This document shows positions 1 to 8,852 of a stretch of DNA of 64,000 nt, one piece after another. Location of the stretch: contig CAURZK010000001.1 in assembly GCA_963529855.1 (NCBI GenBank), forward strand, positions 617,602 to 681,601. The letters run 5' to 3'. The translations under genes and the position numbers were made by a program. Numbering within the stretch: the first letter of the stretch is position 1; the number at the start of each line of letters is the position of its first letter. Source of the stretch: 34-65-8 sp963529855. Its GTDB lineage: Bacteria; Pseudomonadota; Alphaproteobacteria; Sphingomonadales; Sphingomonadaceae. The notes beneath the pieces were generated by a model. That model saw nothing but the letters and a program-made list of their open reading frames with translations, did no database searches and was not told where the DNA came from.

Positions 1-465
1 CGCGGCCTGCAACCGGGCATCGGCGCGTTCGCAGGCGATACCGGTCTGGTCAATCTGACCGGCAACGGACCGGGCCTGCGCGTTACTGCGTTCGATGTCG
101 CCGCGCAGGAAGACGCGCGGCGGATTGTGTGGAGCGGCCCCGCAGCTTTGCAGATGCGCTGGCCGGCGCGTGCCTTTGCGCCCCAAGCCGCGCTTTCCGT
201 TCGATATCAGCTCGACGCGGCCCCAACCGCGCCGCTGCGGCTGCGCGGCCTTGGGACCGGCCAAGGCACCACCATTGACCTTCAACCGACGCTGGCGCGC
301 GGGGCGGGCAAGGGATGGCAGACCATGGAAGTGCCGCTCGCGTGCCTGAAGATGGCCGATCTGGCCGGAATCGAGCTTGCCAGCGATGCACAGTTGACGA
401 TCGGCGTGACATCGATCGCGATTGTGCCACAAGCCACCGACACGGATTGCAACGGCCCGTTCTGA
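1..465 (+). CDS. Glycoside hydrolase family 3 exo-beta-glucosidase, C-terminal part (5' truncated by window edge)
   Basis: The reading frame is open from base 1 and stops at 463-465, so only about the last 154 residues are present. They form a beta-rich segment with 'GLQPGIGAFAGDTG' near the start and 'VPLACLK' near the end, resembling the C-terminal carbohydrate-binding-like (ExoP) domain of bacterial GH3 exo-1,4-beta-glucosidases. Such enzymes release glucose from cello- or other beta-gluco-oligosaccharides, usually in the periplasm. The catalytic domains lie outside the window. The sugar permease 25 bases downstream on the same strand supports a saccharide-use locus. The family call rests on this tail only. 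Confidence 0.65.
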   Translation, partial: RGLQPGIGAFAGDTGLVNLTGNGPGLRVTAFDVAAQEDARRIVWSGPAALQMRWPARAFAPQAALSVRYQLDAAPTAPLRLRGLGTGQGTTIDLQPTLARGAGKGWQTMEVPLACLKMADLAGIELASDAQLTIGVTSIAIVPQATDTDCNGPF

Positions 466-490
466 CAGGGTCGAGGGAGAGGGACAGAAC

Positions 491-1780
491 ATGGCATTGG
501 CACCGGACATAGCGACGAGCACGGATCCGCATCCGCTGGAGGCGGAGGGGCCGCAGGTGGATGCGCCGGGTCTCAATTATTTCGTGTTTGCGCTGTTCTT
601 CATCTTCGGCGGGATCACGAGCCTCAACGACGTGATCATTCCCAAGCTGAAGGAGCTGTTCACGCTCAGCTATTTCGAGGCGAGCCTGGTCCAGTTCTGG
701 TTCTTCATCGCCTATGCCGTGGTCGGTATTCCGGGCGCGCGGCTGGTCAAGCGGGTCGGCTACATGCGCGGCGCCGCGATCGGGCTGCTGACCATGATGG
801 CCGGATGCCTGATGTTCATCCCGGCGAGCCAGAGCGCGGTCTTCGCGATGTTCCTGTTCGCCTATTTCGTGCTCGCGACGGGCGTGGTGCTGGTGCAGAT
901 CGTCGCCAATCCGCTGATCAGCCTGCTCGGGCCGGCACGCACCACCCACAGCCGGCTGACCTTTGCCCAGGCGTTCAATTCGCTGGGCACGACGATCTTC
1001 CCCTATTTCGGCGCAATCCTGATCCTGGGCAGCCTTGCCACCGTGACCGCCGCCGATTTCACCGGCGCGGAGCTGGCCGCCTATCGCACCGCCGAAAGCC
1101 AGGCGATCGTCAACGGGTACCTGGGGCTTGCCGTCGCGCTCGCGGTGGTCGCAGGCGCGGTATGGCTGTTCCGTAACCGGCTGAAGGGCGAGCGGCACGA
1201 GGAGACGAGCTTTGCCGAAGGCGTCGCACTGCTGAAGCGGCCGCGGTTCGGCTACGGCGCGGCGTGCATCTTCCTCTATGTCGGCGCAGAGGTTGCGATC
1301 GGCAGCTTCATCGTCAACTACCTGATGCAGGCCGACGTGCTGAACCTGCCGGAACAGGCCGCGGGCAAGCTGATCGCGCTCTACTGGGGCGGCGCGCTGG
1401 TGGGGCGTTTCATCGGCTCGTATCTGCTGCGCGTGGTCAGCCCCGGCCTGCTGCTGGCGAGCGTTGCGGCAGGAGCGATCGCGCTGATCGCGATCTCGGC
1501 CAATACGACCGGCGAGGTCGCGGGCTATTCGCTGCTGGCGGTCGGCCTGATGAACGCCATCATGTTCCCGACGATCTTCAGCCTCGCGTGCGAGAAGCTG
1601 GGCCCGAGGGCAGCCGATGGATCGGGCATCATCAACGTCGCCATTGCCGGCGGCGCGGTGATCCCGCCGCTCTATGGCGCGCTGGCAGACCAGGTCGGCC
1701 TCGCCGCCGCCCTCGCCCTGCCTACAGCCTGCTACGCCATCATCGCCGGCTTCGGCTACTACGCACGCCGACCAGCCTGA
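491..1780 (+). CDS. Sugar MFS transporter, FucP/GluP (glucose/galactose) family
   Basis: The protein is about 429 residues with roughly 12 hydrophobic helices. It has the features of the fucose/glucose-galactose H+ symporter family: 'IFGGITSLND' in TM1, 'SYFEASLVQFWFFIAY' in TM2, 'VQIVANPLISLLGP' and 'AQAFNSLGTTIFPYFG'. It should import a monosaccharide across the inner membrane. The start at 491 was chosen because it follows a purine-rich stretch (gagggagaggga) and gives a normal N-terminus; an upstream in-frame ATG at 422 would overlap the glucosidase. With that neighbour it forms an uptake-and-hydrolysis pair. The exact sugar cannot be read from sequence. Confidence 0.9.
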   Translation: MALAPDIATSTDPHPLEAEGPQVDAPGLNYFVFALFFIFGGITSLNDVIIPKLKELFTLSYFEASLVQFWFFIAYAVVGIPGARLVKRVGYMRGAAIGLLTMMAGCLMFIPASQSAVFAMFLFAYFVLATGVVLVQIVANPLISLLGPARTTHSRLTFAQAFNSLGTTIFPYFGAILILGSLATVTAADFTGAELAAYRTAESQAIVNGYLGLAVALAVVAGAVWLFRNRLKGERHEETSFAEGVALLKRPRFGYGAACIFLYVGAEVAIGSFIVNYLMQADVLNLPEQAAGKLIALYWGGALVGRFIGSYLLRVVSPGLLLASVAAGAIALIAISANTTGEVAGYSLLAVGLMNAIMFPTIFSLACEKLGPRAADGSGIINVAIAGGAVIPPLYGALADQVGLAAALALPTACYAIIAGFGYYARRPA

Positions 1781-1866
1781 GCGAACTGACGCTGCAACCG
1801 ACCTCGCAAGCTGAGAGAAGGCCGGAAGCTTCAATCGGAATCTCGTACTTATGAGCCGAATAAAAC

Positions 1867-1879
1867 TGACTCAGAGTCA
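1867..1879. promoter_or_regulatory. 13-bp inverted repeat with two GANTC sites upstream of the response regulator
   Basis: TGACTC and GAGTCA are separated by one base. Each arm contains a GANTC sequence (GACTC, GAGTC), the target of the alphaproteobacterial cell-cycle methyltransferase CcrM. The repeat is 39 bases upstream of the response-regulator ATG at 1919, where a promoter would lie. It could be a protein-binding site or methylation-sensitive; neither is shown. Confidence 0.3.
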
Positions 1880-1918
1880 AGATTGGAACTTCCGACCTTT
1901 CGCGTTAATTGATCCGGT

Positions 1919-2320
1919 ATGAACGGTTCGATCCTCATCGTCGAAGACGAGATCTTCATCGCACTCGAGATGCAAAGCATTCTCGAAGAGAACGGCTTCA
2001 CGGTCCTGGGGATTGCAGCCGATCTTGAAGGTGCGCTGGGTTATGCGGAACAGCAGATCGACTTGGCGCTGGTGGATCTCAACCTGCGCGACGGCCTTAC
2101 CGGGCCGCAGATCGGCGAACGCCTGGCCAACGAACACAATGCGGCTGTTCTGTTCGTTACCGCAAACCCCCGTTTGCTGGGCGAAGGCATCAGCGGGACC
2201 ATCGGCGTCCTGACCAAGCCGACCGATGAAGAAAGCCTGCTGGCGGCCGTAAATTATGGCATGCGGCGGCGAAATGGCGAGGATGCCGAAGCACCGCCGT
2301 TCATTCGCTGTTTCCGATAA
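1919..2320 (+). CDS. Receiver-only response regulator
   Basis: The protein is 133 residues and is one CheY-like receiver domain with no output domain. The acidic pair is in 'ILIVEDE' near the N-terminus, the phospho-acceptor Asp is in 'LALVDLNLRDG' (about residue 53), the switch Thr is in 'LFVTANP' and the Lys is in 'VLTKPTDE'. It would take phosphate from a histidine kinase and act through protein contacts. Its stop codon directly abuts the stop of the convergent HWE kinase gene, an obvious partner candidate. It lacks the FATGUY motif of the SdrG type. Start: the ATG at 1919 gives a normal beginning for the fold. Confidence 0.9.
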   Translation: MNGSILIVEDEIFIALEMQSILEENGFTVLGIAADLEGALGYAEQQIDLALVDLNLRDGLTGPQIGERLANEHNAAVLFVTANPRLLGEGISGTIGVLTKPTDEESLLAAVNYGMRRRNGEDAEAPPFIRCFR

Positions 2321-3355
2321 TCAATCGCGGCAAAGCCGGTCAGCCTGCACGCCGATTTGTACGCGAAGCCCGCCGGGCAGCCATTCACGCTGAATCGTGC
2401 CGCCGAGCTGATTGACGACGCTGGTATCCGTCAAGCGAGTGCCGAACCCGGTCCGCTGAGGTTCCATGACCTGCGGGCCGCCCGCCTCGGTCCAGCTGAT
2501 CTCCACCTGCTGGCCTTTGAGTGTGGTGACGATCCTCACGGTACCTTCGGGCACGGACAGCGCGCCGTATTTGGCTGAATTGGTGGCCAGTTCGTGGAAC
2601 ACCAGCCCGACGGGGGTGGCGCCGCGATCGTCCACCGCAAGATCGCTGCCTTCGATCGTCAACCGACCCTCGTCGAGCGCGGGATAGGGCTTCAACAGTT
2701 GATGCAGCAGTTCCGTCAGCGTGCGCGGCCCAGCGTGGGGAGCGCTTTCCTCGCTATGCGGCCGGACGTAGTCATGCGCGCGGCCCAGCGCGGCAACGCG
2801 GGCCTGAAGTTCGCTTGCGAATGTCTTGATCTGCGGGAACTGGCGGGCAGAAAGCGCGATCAAGCCATTCAACACGGCAAAAATGTTCTTAATCCGGTGG
2901 CTTAGCTCGCGACTCAGAATTTCGTTCTGGTCAGCAACCCGCTTGTGTTCGTGAATGTCGGTGCAGGTACCCACCCACCGAATGATGTTGCCATTATCGT
3001 CACGCACCGGCAGCGCGCGCCCCAGGGTCCAGCGATATTCGCCGCTATGATGGCGCAGGCGATATTCGATCTCGTATGGTTCACCCGTAGCCAGGCTGTG
3101 TCGCCAGACGGCCCAGGCGCGGTCCTGATCATCAGGATGGAACATTCCGTTCCAGCCTTCCCCGTCGGTCGATCCCACAGGCGTACCGGTGAATGCATAC
3201 CATTGCGCATTGTAATAATCATGAGCGCCATCCGGCAACGTGGACCAGATCATTTGCGGCATCGCATCGGCAAGCTGTCGAAACGTTATCTGGCCAGTCG
3301 TCAGCCCGATGGGATCGGTATGGGAAATGTCCATGCGGATTCTATTCTCGTGCAT
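2321..3355 (-). CDS. PAS-domain sensor histidine kinase, HWE/HisKA_2 family
   Basis: About 344 residues from the ATG at 3355. An N-terminal PAS domain ('MPQMIWSTLPDG' to 'GTCTDIHEHKR') is followed by the HWE-type dimerisation box 'ELSHRIKNIFAVLNGL', with the phospho-acceptor His about residue 153, and an ATPase domain ('VFHELATNSAKYGALS', 'GFGTRLTDTSV'). No membrane segment is seen, so it is probably a cytoplasmic sensor. HWE kinases in alphaproteobacteria commonly feed single-domain regulators or the general stress response. The start is uncertain: a TTG at 3388 and an ATG at 3334 are in frame and none has a clear Shine-Dalgarno sequence. It converges with the receiver gene without a spacer. 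Confidence 0.9.
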   Translation of the reverse strand: MHENRIRMDISHTDPIGLTTGQITFRQLADAMPQMIWSTLPDGAHDYYNAQWYAFTGTPVGSTDGEGWNGMFHPDDQDRAWAVWRHSLATGEPYEIEYRLRHHSGEYRWTLGRALPVRDDNGNIIRWVGTCTDIHEHKRVADQNEILSRELSHRIKNIFAVLNGLIALSARQFPQIKTFASELQARVAALGRAHDYVRPHSEESAPHAGPRTLTELLHQLLKPYPALDEGRLTIEGSDLAVDDRGATPVGLVFHELATNSAKYGALSVPEGTVRIVTTLKGQQVEISWTEAGGPQVMEPQRTGFGTRLTDTSVVNQLGGTIQREWLPGGLRVQIGVQADRLCRD

Positions 3356-3428
3356 TGACCAGGGATGGTTTGGCAGGGCCTTATCCAATGTCGCGCCTGC
3401 TCGCCATTTAATCTCATTGATGAATCGT

Positions 3429-3472
3429 CTGCCGTAAGGCTGCCTGTTCTTCTGTCGGCAGCCTTACGGCAG
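3429..3472. repeat. Perfect 16-bp inverted repeat (hairpin) in a divergent intergenic region
   Basis: The left arm 3429-3444 (CTGCCGTAAGGCTGCC) and the right arm 3457-3472 are exact reverse complements around a 12-base loop. It lies between the start of the HWE kinase (minus) and the Mfd-like gene (plus), so it is not at the end of either gene, and it has no T-run. An operator, a REP-like element or a transcript-leader hairpin are all possible. Confidence 0.7.
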
Positions 3473-3540
3473 GATGAGCGACCGCCCTTCGCGGGCGATG
3501 CTCCGCTGCAACCTAAATCGCTGAGGAGCGGTGAAAATCG

Positions 3541-3566
3541 GGAACGGACGGGCCGGTACCGTGGTT
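3541..3566 (+). promoter_or_regulatory. EcfG-like promoter candidate upstream of the Mfd-like gene
   Basis: GGAAC at 3541-3545 and GGTT at 3563-3566 are separated by 17 bases. The alphaproteobacterial general-stress sigma factor EcfG prefers GGAAC-N16/17-CGTT, so this has one mismatch in the -10. It would give a leader of about 60 bases before the start at 3632. Weak evidence from a short motif. Confidence 0.25.
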
Positions 3567-3631
3567 AGAGGCGACACGCCCCACAAGGTTCTCCCGATGC
3601 CATATAACCCATCTTTTCAGCGATTTCCATC

Positions 3632-6600
3632 TTGAGCGCGCGCGCTTCTCTCGCGCTGCGAGCCCTTGCCAGTGACCCAGTCGCCCCGTTGGTCATCCTT
3701 TGCGCGGATGAGGTCGCAGCGGGCGCCCTCGCCGCGACCCTGAAGGCACTGGCCGGGACACGCGAGGTCGTGTTCCTGCCCTCTTCCGACCAGTTACCCG
3801 GCGACGACGCGCCGGCGTCGCCCGCCAATGTCGGCATACGACTGGCGGCCCTCAGCCGGTTGCGGATGCTGTCATGCGCGGGCGAGGATACAGGCCTCAT
3901 CGTGGTGACCACAGGAGAAGCAGCCGCGCGCCGCTACCCAGCGCCAGCCGCATTCGACGATCGTCCGCCAACACTGTCCGTGGGGGATCGGCTCGATCCC
4001 GAAGCGTTCCGCGCACTCGCTGCAGACCTTGGCTATATTGAAGACGACATCGTTGACGAGGCAGGTGAAGTCTGCGTTCGCGGGTCGGTGGTCGATATCT
4101 TCCCTGCGGATGCGGGCGAGCCAGTCCGGATCGAAATTGACGGGGGAGCGATTACCTCGCTCCAGCACTACGATCCAGCAACCCAATTATCCACGGCTGC
4201 CGTCGATGCGATCAGCATCGGGCGGGCGAGCGAGCCGGTCGGGAATTGCCCTGCAACACTGCTGGATCACCTCACGCCCGGCGAAATCATGGTTGCCGGC
4301 GATGCAGAGAAGCGCCGGACCCGCTTCCTGACCCTGGCCCGCGAGGCGGCTTCCCAAGGCGACGCGAAGCTCGATGCGGTCGACAACGATGCCTGGGCCA
4401 AGGCTATCCGCCCATGGCGGAGTATCGACGCAGACCCATGCGAAATCGAGCCGGTCCCCCGGTTCGTCGAGGATCGCCGCCCTGCCCGATCGCTACGCCG
4501 TTTCATCGTGGATAAGGCAGCGACCGGGACTGCCTGCGCGATAATGGGCAGTGCTCGTGATTTGCGCTTCATCGGCATTGGCCTCAACCGAGAGAAGGGG
4601 CTGGAGGCGATCCGCGTCGACTCCCTCGAACAGACCGAAGACCTTGGCCCCGAGCAGGTGGGTCTCGTCGAAGGGCCGCTCGACGCCGGGGCAGCGACTG
4701 CCACAGTGGCGCTGATCGCTGCAGCCGACATAATCGGATCGCGCGCCGAGATTGAGTGCGAAGCGGCAATGGCGACAACCGGCGGTGCGCTCGATTTTCT
4801 GACCGTAGAGCCGGGCGACGTGGTCATTCACGAAGATCACGGCGTTGCGCGATTGCTTGGTCTGGCTGAAGATCCGGCGCAAGACGGGGGCGAAATGATT
4901 GCGCTCGAATATGCGCGTGACGGCCGCAGGTTGGTCGCGCCTGCCGAAGCTGGCAAGATCTGGCGTTACGGCAGCGATGCCGACGCTGTCACGCTGGACA
5001 CTCTGAGCGGCAGCAGCTGGGACAAGCGCAAGGCAGCTGTAGCTACAGCCATCGCGGCGACCGCGCGCGAACTGGTGGCGCTGGCGGAAGAACGCGCCGG
5101 TCTGCAGGCACCGGTAATCGAACCCGACACGGCTGCTTACGAACGGTTCGCCGCGACCTTCCCCTTCAACGAAACGACCGACCAGGCCCGCGCAATCGCT
5201 GCTGTACGCAGTGATCTTACCAGCGGGCGACCGATGGAACGGCTAGTCATCGGTGACGTGGGTTTCGGTAAGACGGAAGTCGCGCTGCGCGCGGCAGCGA
5301 TGGCTGCGCTCGCCGGGTTCCAGGTGATGGTGGCGGCGCCCACGACCGTCCTCGCCAGACAGCACCTGCGCGAGTTCAAGAGGCGCTTCGCCGGTAGCGG
5401 CATTGCTGTCGCCGGCCTGTTCGGATCGACTCCCACACATGAGAAGAAAACGATCGCAGCCGCAGTCGCAACAAACGAAGTGCAAATCGTTGTCGGTACG
5501 GCCGCCGTGGCTGCAAAAGGCATTCATTACGAAAAACTGGGCCTGGTAATCATTGACGAGGAACAGCGCTTCGGCGCCGCCGACAAGAAGAAGCTGCGGA
5601 GCCGACCGGAAGTTCACCTGCTCGTGATGAGTGCAACGCCAATACCGCGCACCTTGCACCGCTCGCTGGTGGGTCTTCAGTCGATGTCGGTGATCGCAAC
5701 GCCGCCAGCGCGCCGACAACCGATCCGGATGGCGCTGAAGACTGCCATGGACGATGGGGTCGTCACCGCGCTCAAGCGTGAAAAGCTGCGGCGTGGGCAA
5801 AGCTTTGTCGTTGTGCCGCGGATCGCCGATCTGGACGAGGCCGAGGAACGCCTCAAACGACTTGTTCCGGAATTGACGATAATCCGGGTGCATGGCCGAA
5901 TGCCAGGGCCGCAGCTCGATCAGGCCATGGTCGATTTCGCGGACGGCAAGGGCGATATCCTGCTGGCTACCAACATCATCGAAACCGGGCTGAATGTGCC
6001 GCGGGCGAATACGATGATCGTATGGAATGCCGACCGTTTCGGACTTGCACAATTGCATCAGCTGCGAGGCCGCGTCGGGCGCGGCAGACGGCGCGGCACG
6101 GTGATATTGCTTTCGCCCAAGGACTCGCTGACCGAGCGATCGCGAAAGCGGCTCGATACGCTGGCTCATCACGGCCAGCTGGGCGCGGGCTTTGCCATTG
6201 CCGCCTCCGACCTTGACCAGCGGGGCAGCGGCGATCTGACCAGCGAGGCGCAATCGGGCCACATGAAACTGATCGGGATCGAGTACTACCAGCACCTCCT
6301 GCAGGGCGCGCTCGCCTCCGTGCGCGGTGAACCTGCGCCAGACAGGGAAACGGACCTGCGGCTTGCAGAAGCCGGCAGCATACCGCGGGACTGGATTCCG
6401 GACGCCAATGTGAGGCTGAACCTCTATCTGCGGCTGTCACGGCTCCACACAATGCGCGACGTGGAGGATTTCGCGGACGAACTGGCCGACCGGTTCGGCG
6501 AGATTCCCCCCGCTGCCGCTACGCTCCTGTCAGCGCGGGCGCTGGCACTTACCGCACGCAAGGTGGGCATAGAGAGCCTCATTCTCGGACCGGGTGGATG

Positions 6601-6742
6601 TGCCGTTACGTGTGATGACCGCCACGCACAGATCCTGAGCGACGCCGGTTTCACGAAAAAGGAAGACCGCTGGATCAAGAAGCCTGAAGCGGAAGAGGTG
6701 TTATCGGCCAGTGCAGTCGCCAACGCACTCGAACCGGCATAG
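3632..6742 (+). CDS. mfd: Mfd-type transcription-repair coupling factor, short form
   Basis: The protein is 1036 residues, against about 1150 for classical Mfd. In order it has a UvrB-homology module (1-270), a CarD-like RNA-polymerase-interaction segment beginning 'EPGDVVIHEDHGVARLLG' (about 392), superfamily-2 translocase lobes with Walker A 'GDVGFGKT' (541-548), 'DEEQRFG' (642-648), 'SATPIPRT' and 'HQLRGRVGRGRRRG', and a trimmed C-terminal module. The family displaces stalled RNA polymerase and recruits UvrA. The frame is closed by TAA at 3605-3607 and the first usable start is TTG at 3632; there is no ATG. Because it is short and divergent it may be a second paralogue rather than the housekeeping Mfd. 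Confidence 0.85.
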   Translation: MSARASLALRALASDPVAPLVILCADEVAAGALAATLKALAGTREVVFLPSSDQLPGDDAPASPANVGIRLAALSRLRMLSCAGEDTGLIVVTTGEAAARRYPAPAAFDDRPPTLSVGDRLDPEAFRALAADLGYIEDDIVDEAGEVCVRGSVVDIFPADAGEPVRIEIDGGAITSLQHYDPATQLSTAAVDAISIGRASEPVGNCPATLLDHLTPGEIMVAGDAEKRRTRFLTLAREAASQGDAKLDAVDNDAWAKAIRPWRSIDADPCEIEPVPRFVEDRRPARSLRRFIVDKAATGTACAIMGSARDLRFIGIGLNREKGLEAIRVDSLEQTEDLGPEQVGLVEGPLDAGAATATVALIAAADIIGSRAEIECEAAMATTGGALDFLTVEPGDVVIHEDHGVARLLGLAEDPAQDGGEMIALEYARDGRRLVAPAEAGKIWRYGSDADAVTLDTLSGSSWDKRKAAVATAIAATARELVALAEERAGLQAPVIEPDTAAYERFAATFPFNETTDQARAIAAVRSDLTSGRPMERLVIGDVGFGKTEVALRAAAMAALAGFQVMVAAPTTVLARQHLREFKRRFAGSGIAVAGLFGSTPTHEKKTIAAAVATNEVQIVVGTAAVAAKGIHYEKLGLVIIDEEQRFGAADKKKLRSRPEVHLLVMSATPIPRTLHRSLVGLQSMSVIATPPARRQPIRMALKTAMDDGVVTALKREKLRRGQSFVVVPRIADLDEAEERLKRLVPELTIIRVHGRMPGPQLDQAMVDFADGKGDILLATNIIETGLNVPRANTMIVWNADRFGLAQLHQLRGRVGRGRRRGTVILLSPKDSLTERSRKRLDTLAHHGQLGAGFAIAASDLDQRGSGDLTSEAQSGHMKLIGIEYYQHLLQGALASVRGEPAPDRETDLRLAEAGSIPRDWIPDANVRLNLYLRLSRLHTMRDVEDFADELADRFGEIPPAAATLLSARALALTARKVGIESLILGPGGCAVTCDDRHAQILSDAGFTKKEDRWIKKPEAEEVLSASAVANALEPA

Positions 6743-6889
6743 TCGGCCCCCAGCGGTTGTGCGAACAAGCGCCGTGCAATGCTGATACAGGTTATGGAAT
6801 GACGCGTGCGCGGAGCCATGCACAGGATTAAGTGCGCCTTTTGGCCGGAATGAATCAAGTGATCGAATGTAGATGACGAGGCCGGGGGA

Positions 6890-8782
6890 ATGAACGGATT
6901 ATCGCAATCGGCCGAACGTTCTGAACTGCTGGTTCACAGCATCAAGGATTACGCCATCTACATGCTCGATCCCGCAGGGATCGTGACGAGCTGGAACCCC
7001 GGGGCCGAGCAGCTCAAGGGTTACTCGCCAGACGAGATCATCGGGCAGCATTTTTCCCGTTTCTACACTGAAGGCGACCGTGCAAGGGGCCTCCCCGACC
7101 TTGCGCTGGCCACTGCACTGGCGGGGGGCCGATACGAGACGGAAGGCTGGCGGGTGCGCAAGGACGGCACCCGGTTCTGGGCGAGTGCAACTCTCCAGAC
7201 CATGCGCGACCCGACCGGCGCGCATTTGGGATTTGCCAAGATCACCCGCGACCTTTCCGAGCGCAAGGCCGCCGAAGAAGCACTGCGGCAAAGCGAGGAA
7301 CGGTTCCGTCTGCTTGTGCAGGGCGTGACCGATTACGCGATATACATGCTCGATACCGAAGGGCGGGTTTCCAGCTGGAATGCAGGGGCCGAACGGTTCA
7401 AGGGGTACGCGGCGGGCGAAATCATCGGGGAACACTTTTCCCGCTTCTATACCCCCGAAGATCTGGCGGCGGGTATTCCGCGCACGGCCCTGCAATGCGC
7501 AGAACAGGATGGCCGGTTCGAAGCGGAAGGTTGGCGCGTGCGCAAGGACGGCACCCGTTTCTGGGCCAGCGTCGTCATTGATCCGATCCGCAACGATGAT
7601 GGGCAGCTGCTGGGCTTCACCAAGATCACGCGGGACCTGACCGAGCGCAAGCGCGCGCAGGAAGAGATCGAAAGCGCGCGCGAGCAGTTCTTCCAGTTGC
7701 AGAAGATGGAAGCGATCGGCCAGTTGACCGGTGGCGTTGCCCACGACTTCAACAACATCCTCGCCGCCATTCTCGGTAGCCTGAATATCGCCCGACGGCG
7801 CTTGTCGCCCGATGGCGACGTGGTCGGCTTCATCGACAACGCGATCACCGCTGCCGAACGTGGCGCCACGCTGACCCAGCGCATGCTGGCCTTTGCCCGC
7901 AAACAGGACTTGAAGCTGGAACCTGTCGATCTGGAGACATCGGTCGGCTCGATCGCGGAAATGCTCCAGCGTACCATAGGCCCCGGTATCGCGATCCGGC
8001 TCACGCTCCCGCCAGGCCTCCCCGCTGTCCAGGCTGATCGTGGGCAGCTGGAACTGGCCTTGATGAACCTCGTGGTCAACGCGCGTGACGCAATGCCTTC
8101 CGGCGGCACGATCCATATCGATGTGGGCGAACCCGAAAACGCGCAGGACGGCGAAGAATTCGTGCGCCTGTCCGTCATCGATGCCGGCGAAGGCATGGAC
8201 CCTGAAACCCTGACGCGCGCAGCCGACCCGTTTTTCACGACCAAGGGAATCGGCAAGGGCACGGGCCTCGGGCTGTCGATGGTCCGCGGCATGGTGGAAC
8301 AGTGCGGCGGACGCTTCTGGCTTGATAGCGAGGTGGGACAGGGTACTCGCGCGCACATCCTACTCAAGGCAGTGGAAGCGGCCCCCTCCTCAGCCGACCC
8401 GTGCGCCGAGACGACGCAATCTCCGGCGACGCGCCTGCGCATACTCGCAGTGGACGATGATGCGATCATCATGCTCAACACCGTGGCCGTGCTTGAGGAA
8501 ATGGGACACGAGGTCGTCGATGCATCGTCAGGCGCTGCGGCGCTCCGCGCGCTGGAGAGCGGCCATTTCGACCTGATGATCACCGATTTCGCCATGCCGG
8601 GCATGACTGGCGCGGAACTGGCGGAAAAGGCACTCGCACTCGATCCCGGGCTGCGGATCATTCTGGCATCGGGCTACGCCACTCTGCCGGAAGGGATGGT
8701 TCGGGAACTGCCCCGGCTCACCAAGCCCTTCAGCGAATCCGAACTGGCCGAAGTGATCGCGCGCACATGCGGGTCCACCTGA
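6890..8782 (+). CDS. Hybrid sensor histidine kinase, PAS-PAS-HisKA-HATPase-REC
   Basis: 630 residues. Two tandem, strongly similar PAS domains (about 10-130 and 140-255) both contain 'GWRVRKDGTRFWAS' and look like an internal duplication. They are followed by a dimerisation box with 'GGVAHDFNNILAAI' (His 285), an ATPase domain ('LMNLVVNARDAMP', 'GTGLGLSMVRGMVEQ') and a C-terminal receiver with phospho-acceptor Asp 566 in 'LMITDFAMPGMTG'. There is no membrane segment; the PAS repeats suggest sensing of a soluble ligand, redox state or light. The ATG at 6890 follows a ggggg ribosome-binding stretch. No output regulator lies beside it. Confidence 0.93.
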   Translation: MNGLSQSAERSELLVHSIKDYAIYMLDPAGIVTSWNPGAEQLKGYSPDEIIGQHFSRFYTEGDRARGLPDLALATALAGGRYETEGWRVRKDGTRFWASATLQTMRDPTGAHLGFAKITRDLSERKAAEEALRQSEERFRLLVQGVTDYAIYMLDTEGRVSSWNAGAERFKGYAAGEIIGEHFSRFYTPEDLAAGIPRTALQCAEQDGRFEAEGWRVRKDGTRFWASVVIDPIRNDDGQLLGFTKITRDLTERKRAQEEIESAREQFFQLQKMEAIGQLTGGVAHDFNNILAAILGSLNIARRRLSPDGDVVGFIDNAITAAERGATLTQRMLAFARKQDLKLEPVDLETSVGSIAEMLQRTIGPGIAIRLTLPPGLPAVQADRGQLELALMNLVVNARDAMPSGGTIHIDVGEPENAQDGEEFVRLSVIDAGEGMDPETLTRAADPFFTTKGIGKGTGLGLSMVRGMVEQCGGRFWLDSEVGQGTRAHILLKAVEAAPSSADPCAETTQSPATRLRILAVDDDAIIMLNTVAVLEEMGHEVVDASSGAAALRALESGHFDLMITDFAMPGMTGAELAEKALALDPGLRIILASGYATLPEGMVRELPRLTKPFSESELAEVIARTCGST

Positions 8783-8852
8783 CCGCCGATCGCACGCGCT
8801 TGGCAGAATGATAAAAGCGAAAGGCAAGTCGCCCCGCGGTTGTCGCCTGGCT

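Noticed and set aside
83..1834. A 583-codon open frame on the minus strand
   Set aside because: It is a mirror of the sugar permease in high-G+C DNA; its sequence is low-complexity Arg/Gln/Asp/His with no domain, while the opposite strand encodes a clear MFS protein.
1885..1906. EcfG-type promoter (GGAAC ... CGTT) before the response regulator
   Set aside because: The spacer is 13 bases; EcfG promoters need about 16-17.
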